Assembly (NCBI RefSeq): GCF_008630915.1
Contig: NZ_CP043909.1
Location: 1,612,001-1,676,000 of the forward strand
Reading direction: 5' to 3'
DNA length: 64,000 nucleotides
Source of the DNA: Acinetobacter suaedae
GTDB taxonomy: Bacteria; Pseudomonadota; Gammaproteobacteria; Pseudomonadales; Moraxellaceae
A program made the position numbers and the translations under genes. Under the pieces are notes generated by a model. That model was not told the origin of the DNA and ran no database searches. It worked only from the letters and a program-made list of their open reading frames with translations. This document shows positions 62,719-64,000 of the stretch, piece by piece. Every line of letters starts with the position of its first letter. Position 1 is the stretch's first letter.

Positions 62719-64000
62719 GCAACTTCCTCCTCAGCAGCTTGGAAGTCGACAAGCTCATCACCCGCTTTAACTTGATCACCCACTTGGAAATAGGCATCTA
62801 AAATGACACCATCTTTTGGAGCACGAATGGTATATTCCATTTTCATCGCTTCAAGCGTCAAAAGCACATCATCTTTCTTCACAGTGTGATTTGCGCCCAC
62901 AAGTAATTGTGTCACCACGCCTGGCATCGGTGCTTTGAGATGTCCTTGCTCAGATTGACCATCAGTTTGATTATAATCCTGACGTAAGTAACTAAACTTA
63001 TAACTTTGTCCAGCGTTGAACAGGGTAATGCCTTGCACACCTCGGTTAAAGGCGAGTTTTTGCTGAATTCCACCAATTTGAATATTAGCACTATGCTGAT
63101 CAGTCAATTGACCTGTGATGTGATACTGCTGACCATTAAATTCTGCGTTAAACCCTTGTTCAGCAGCAGAAAACTTAATTTGAATATTTTGGTTTAAATA
63201 ATTCAATTTAATACTGTGCTGATAAGAGACATTACTACGCCATAAGGGTTGCGCCAACCACAGTTGCTTTTGAGTTGATTGGTTATTTTGCATTTGGCTT
63301 AGAAATTCAATAAATGCAGTCGCAACAACAAACTCAGGTTTTATATTCGCTGGACTAAACAAAAATTGTTCTTCACGTTGGATTAGATTCGTATCCAATT
63401 TTGCTTGTTTGAACGAATCACAACGTACGATTTTTTCCAAAAAGGCAATGTTATTGCCTAAACCATCGACATGGAATTGACTAAGCGCGTGTTGCATTTG
63501 AATCAAAGCAGCTTCACGGTTTTTACCCCATACGATCAATTTGGCAATCATTGGGTCATAGAAAGTGGTAATTTCATCACCTTCAACAATGCCACTATCT
63601 ACACGCACATATTGGTTTTGCGTTGGATAGCGTAGATAATCAATTTTACCGATTGCAGGTAAAAAGCCTTTTTCTGGTTCTTCGGCATAAATACGTGCTT
63701 CGAGCGCATGCCCATGAATTTGTAATTCATGTTGTAATTTTGGTAAAGGCTCACCATACGCAACACGTAATTGCCATTCAACTAAATCTTCACCTGTAAT
63801 CATTTCAGTCACAGGATGTTCGACTTGTAAGCGTGTGTTCATTTCCATGAAATACGCCGTACCGTCTTGTTCAACAATAAACTCAACCGTACCTGCACCG
63901 ACATAATTTACCGCACGCGCAGCATCGATTGCAGCTTGACGCATCGCATCGAGCTTTTCGCTTGGCATTTGTGGAGCAGGGGCTTCCTCTAATACTTTTT
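62715..64000 (-). CDS. liuD: Methylcrotonyl-CoA carboxylase biotin-containing subunit, 5' end outside the window
   Basis: The frame is open through base 64000 and upstream residues VLEEAPAPQ match the biotin carboxylase core, so the start lies to the right of the window. Visible parts: the end of the ATP-grasp domain (EMNTRLQVEHPVTEMITG), the biotin carboxylase C-terminal domain (VDSGIVEGDEITTFYDPMIAKL), a linker domain of about 180 residues and a biotinyl domain with LEAMKMEYTIRAP. It carboxylates 3-methylcrotonyl-CoA with a separate transferase subunit. Coupling to liuE supports this over propionyl- or acetyl-CoA carboxylase. Confidence 0.9.
   Translation of the reverse strand, partial: KVLEEAPAPQMPSEKLDAMRQAAIDAARAVNYVGAGTVEFIVEQDGTAYFMEMNTRLQVEHPVTEMITGEDLVEWQLRVAYGEPLPKLQHELQIHGHALEARIYAEEPEKGFLPAIGKIDYLRYPTQNQYVRVDSGIVEGDEITTFYDPMIAKLIVWGKNREAALIQMQHALSQFHVDGLGNNIAFLEKIVRCDSFKQAKLDTNLIQREEQFLFSPANIKPEFVVATAFIEFLSQMQNNQSTQKQLWLAQPLWRSNVSYQHSIKLNYLNQNIQIKFSAAEQGFNAEFNGQQYHITGQLTDQHSANIQIGGIQQKLAFNRGVQGITLFNAGQSYKFSYLRQDYNQTDGQSEQGHLKAPMPGVVTQLLVGANHTVKKDDVLLTLEAMKMEYTIRAPKDGVILDAYFQVGDQVKAGDELVDFQAAEEEVA

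Noticed and set aside
1..64000. Mobile elements, CRISPR arrays, tRNA or rRNA genes
   Set aside because: I found no transposase or integrase ORF, no regularly spaced repeats and no recognisable tRNA or rRNA sequence on either strand.

Overview
The window is AT-rich, gene-dense DNA from a gammaproteobacterium, most likely an Acinetobacter. Three things suggest this: a dca-type dicarboxylate operon with a DcaP-like coiled-coil porin, an OsmC-YcaO fusion, and the general codon use. I cannot name the species. I see no insertion sequence, prophage, CRISPR array, rRNA or tRNA. Both ends cut through genes: a urea/guanidine carboxylase-type gene on the left and liuD on the right.

0-6.5 kb: the 3' part of a biotin-dependent urea/guanidine carboxylase, a GntR regulator, a small membrane protein, an AraC regulator with hchA (Hsp31), and a BASS-family transporter preceded by a strongly structured leader. 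7.1-14.8 kb: a six-gene unit encoding an EmrA/EmrB-like pump, a TolC-like outer membrane channel, a GH3-type adenylating amide synthetase and two GNAT-like proteins. It looks like a small biosynthesis-and-export system and I do not recognise its product. 14.9-21.4 kb: a lipoprotein, the OsmC-YcaO fusion, an amidohydrolase with an SDR enzyme, and a LysE exporter divergent from an Lrp regulator.

21.4-30.9 kb: a guanidine-nitrogen island. A sigma-54 promoter and a guanidine-I (ykkC) riboswitch precede two DUF1989 proteins (carboxyguanidine deiminase type) and a complete 1201-aa carboxylase. Three more sigma-54-type promoters follow. One precedes a short unannotated transcript that ends in a strong terminator. 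One precedes a 41-aa ORF, a NikR-like regulator lacking most nickel ligands, and a solute-binding lipoprotein. One precedes the ABC permease and ATPase on the other strand. 31-33.4 kb is a PepSY iron-reductase-type operon behind a perfect 7-1-7 Fur box. 33.5-34.9 kb holds a quinone oxidoreductase and a DJ-1/PfpI gene remnant.

34.9-53.4 kb: dicarboxylate catabolism, with glutarate genes (gcdH, a CoA-transferase), a complete dca set (dcaF-H-E and dcaA-K-I-J-P), and accessory beta-oxidation genes. Two closely similar IclR regulators lie in it. Eight copies of one palindrome (11-bp arms, 5-bp spacer, core TTTYG-N5-CRAAA-like) occur in this stretch. They lie in the promoter regions of both iclR genes and of nearly every catabolic unit, which points to one shared IclR regulon.

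53.4-64 kb: a 600-aa acyl-CoA dehydrogenase, a class II aldolase coupled to a 2-hydroxyacid dehydrogenase, an indolepyruvate ferredoxin oxidoreductase with a divergent LysR regulator, and the end of a leucine-catabolism (liu) cluster.
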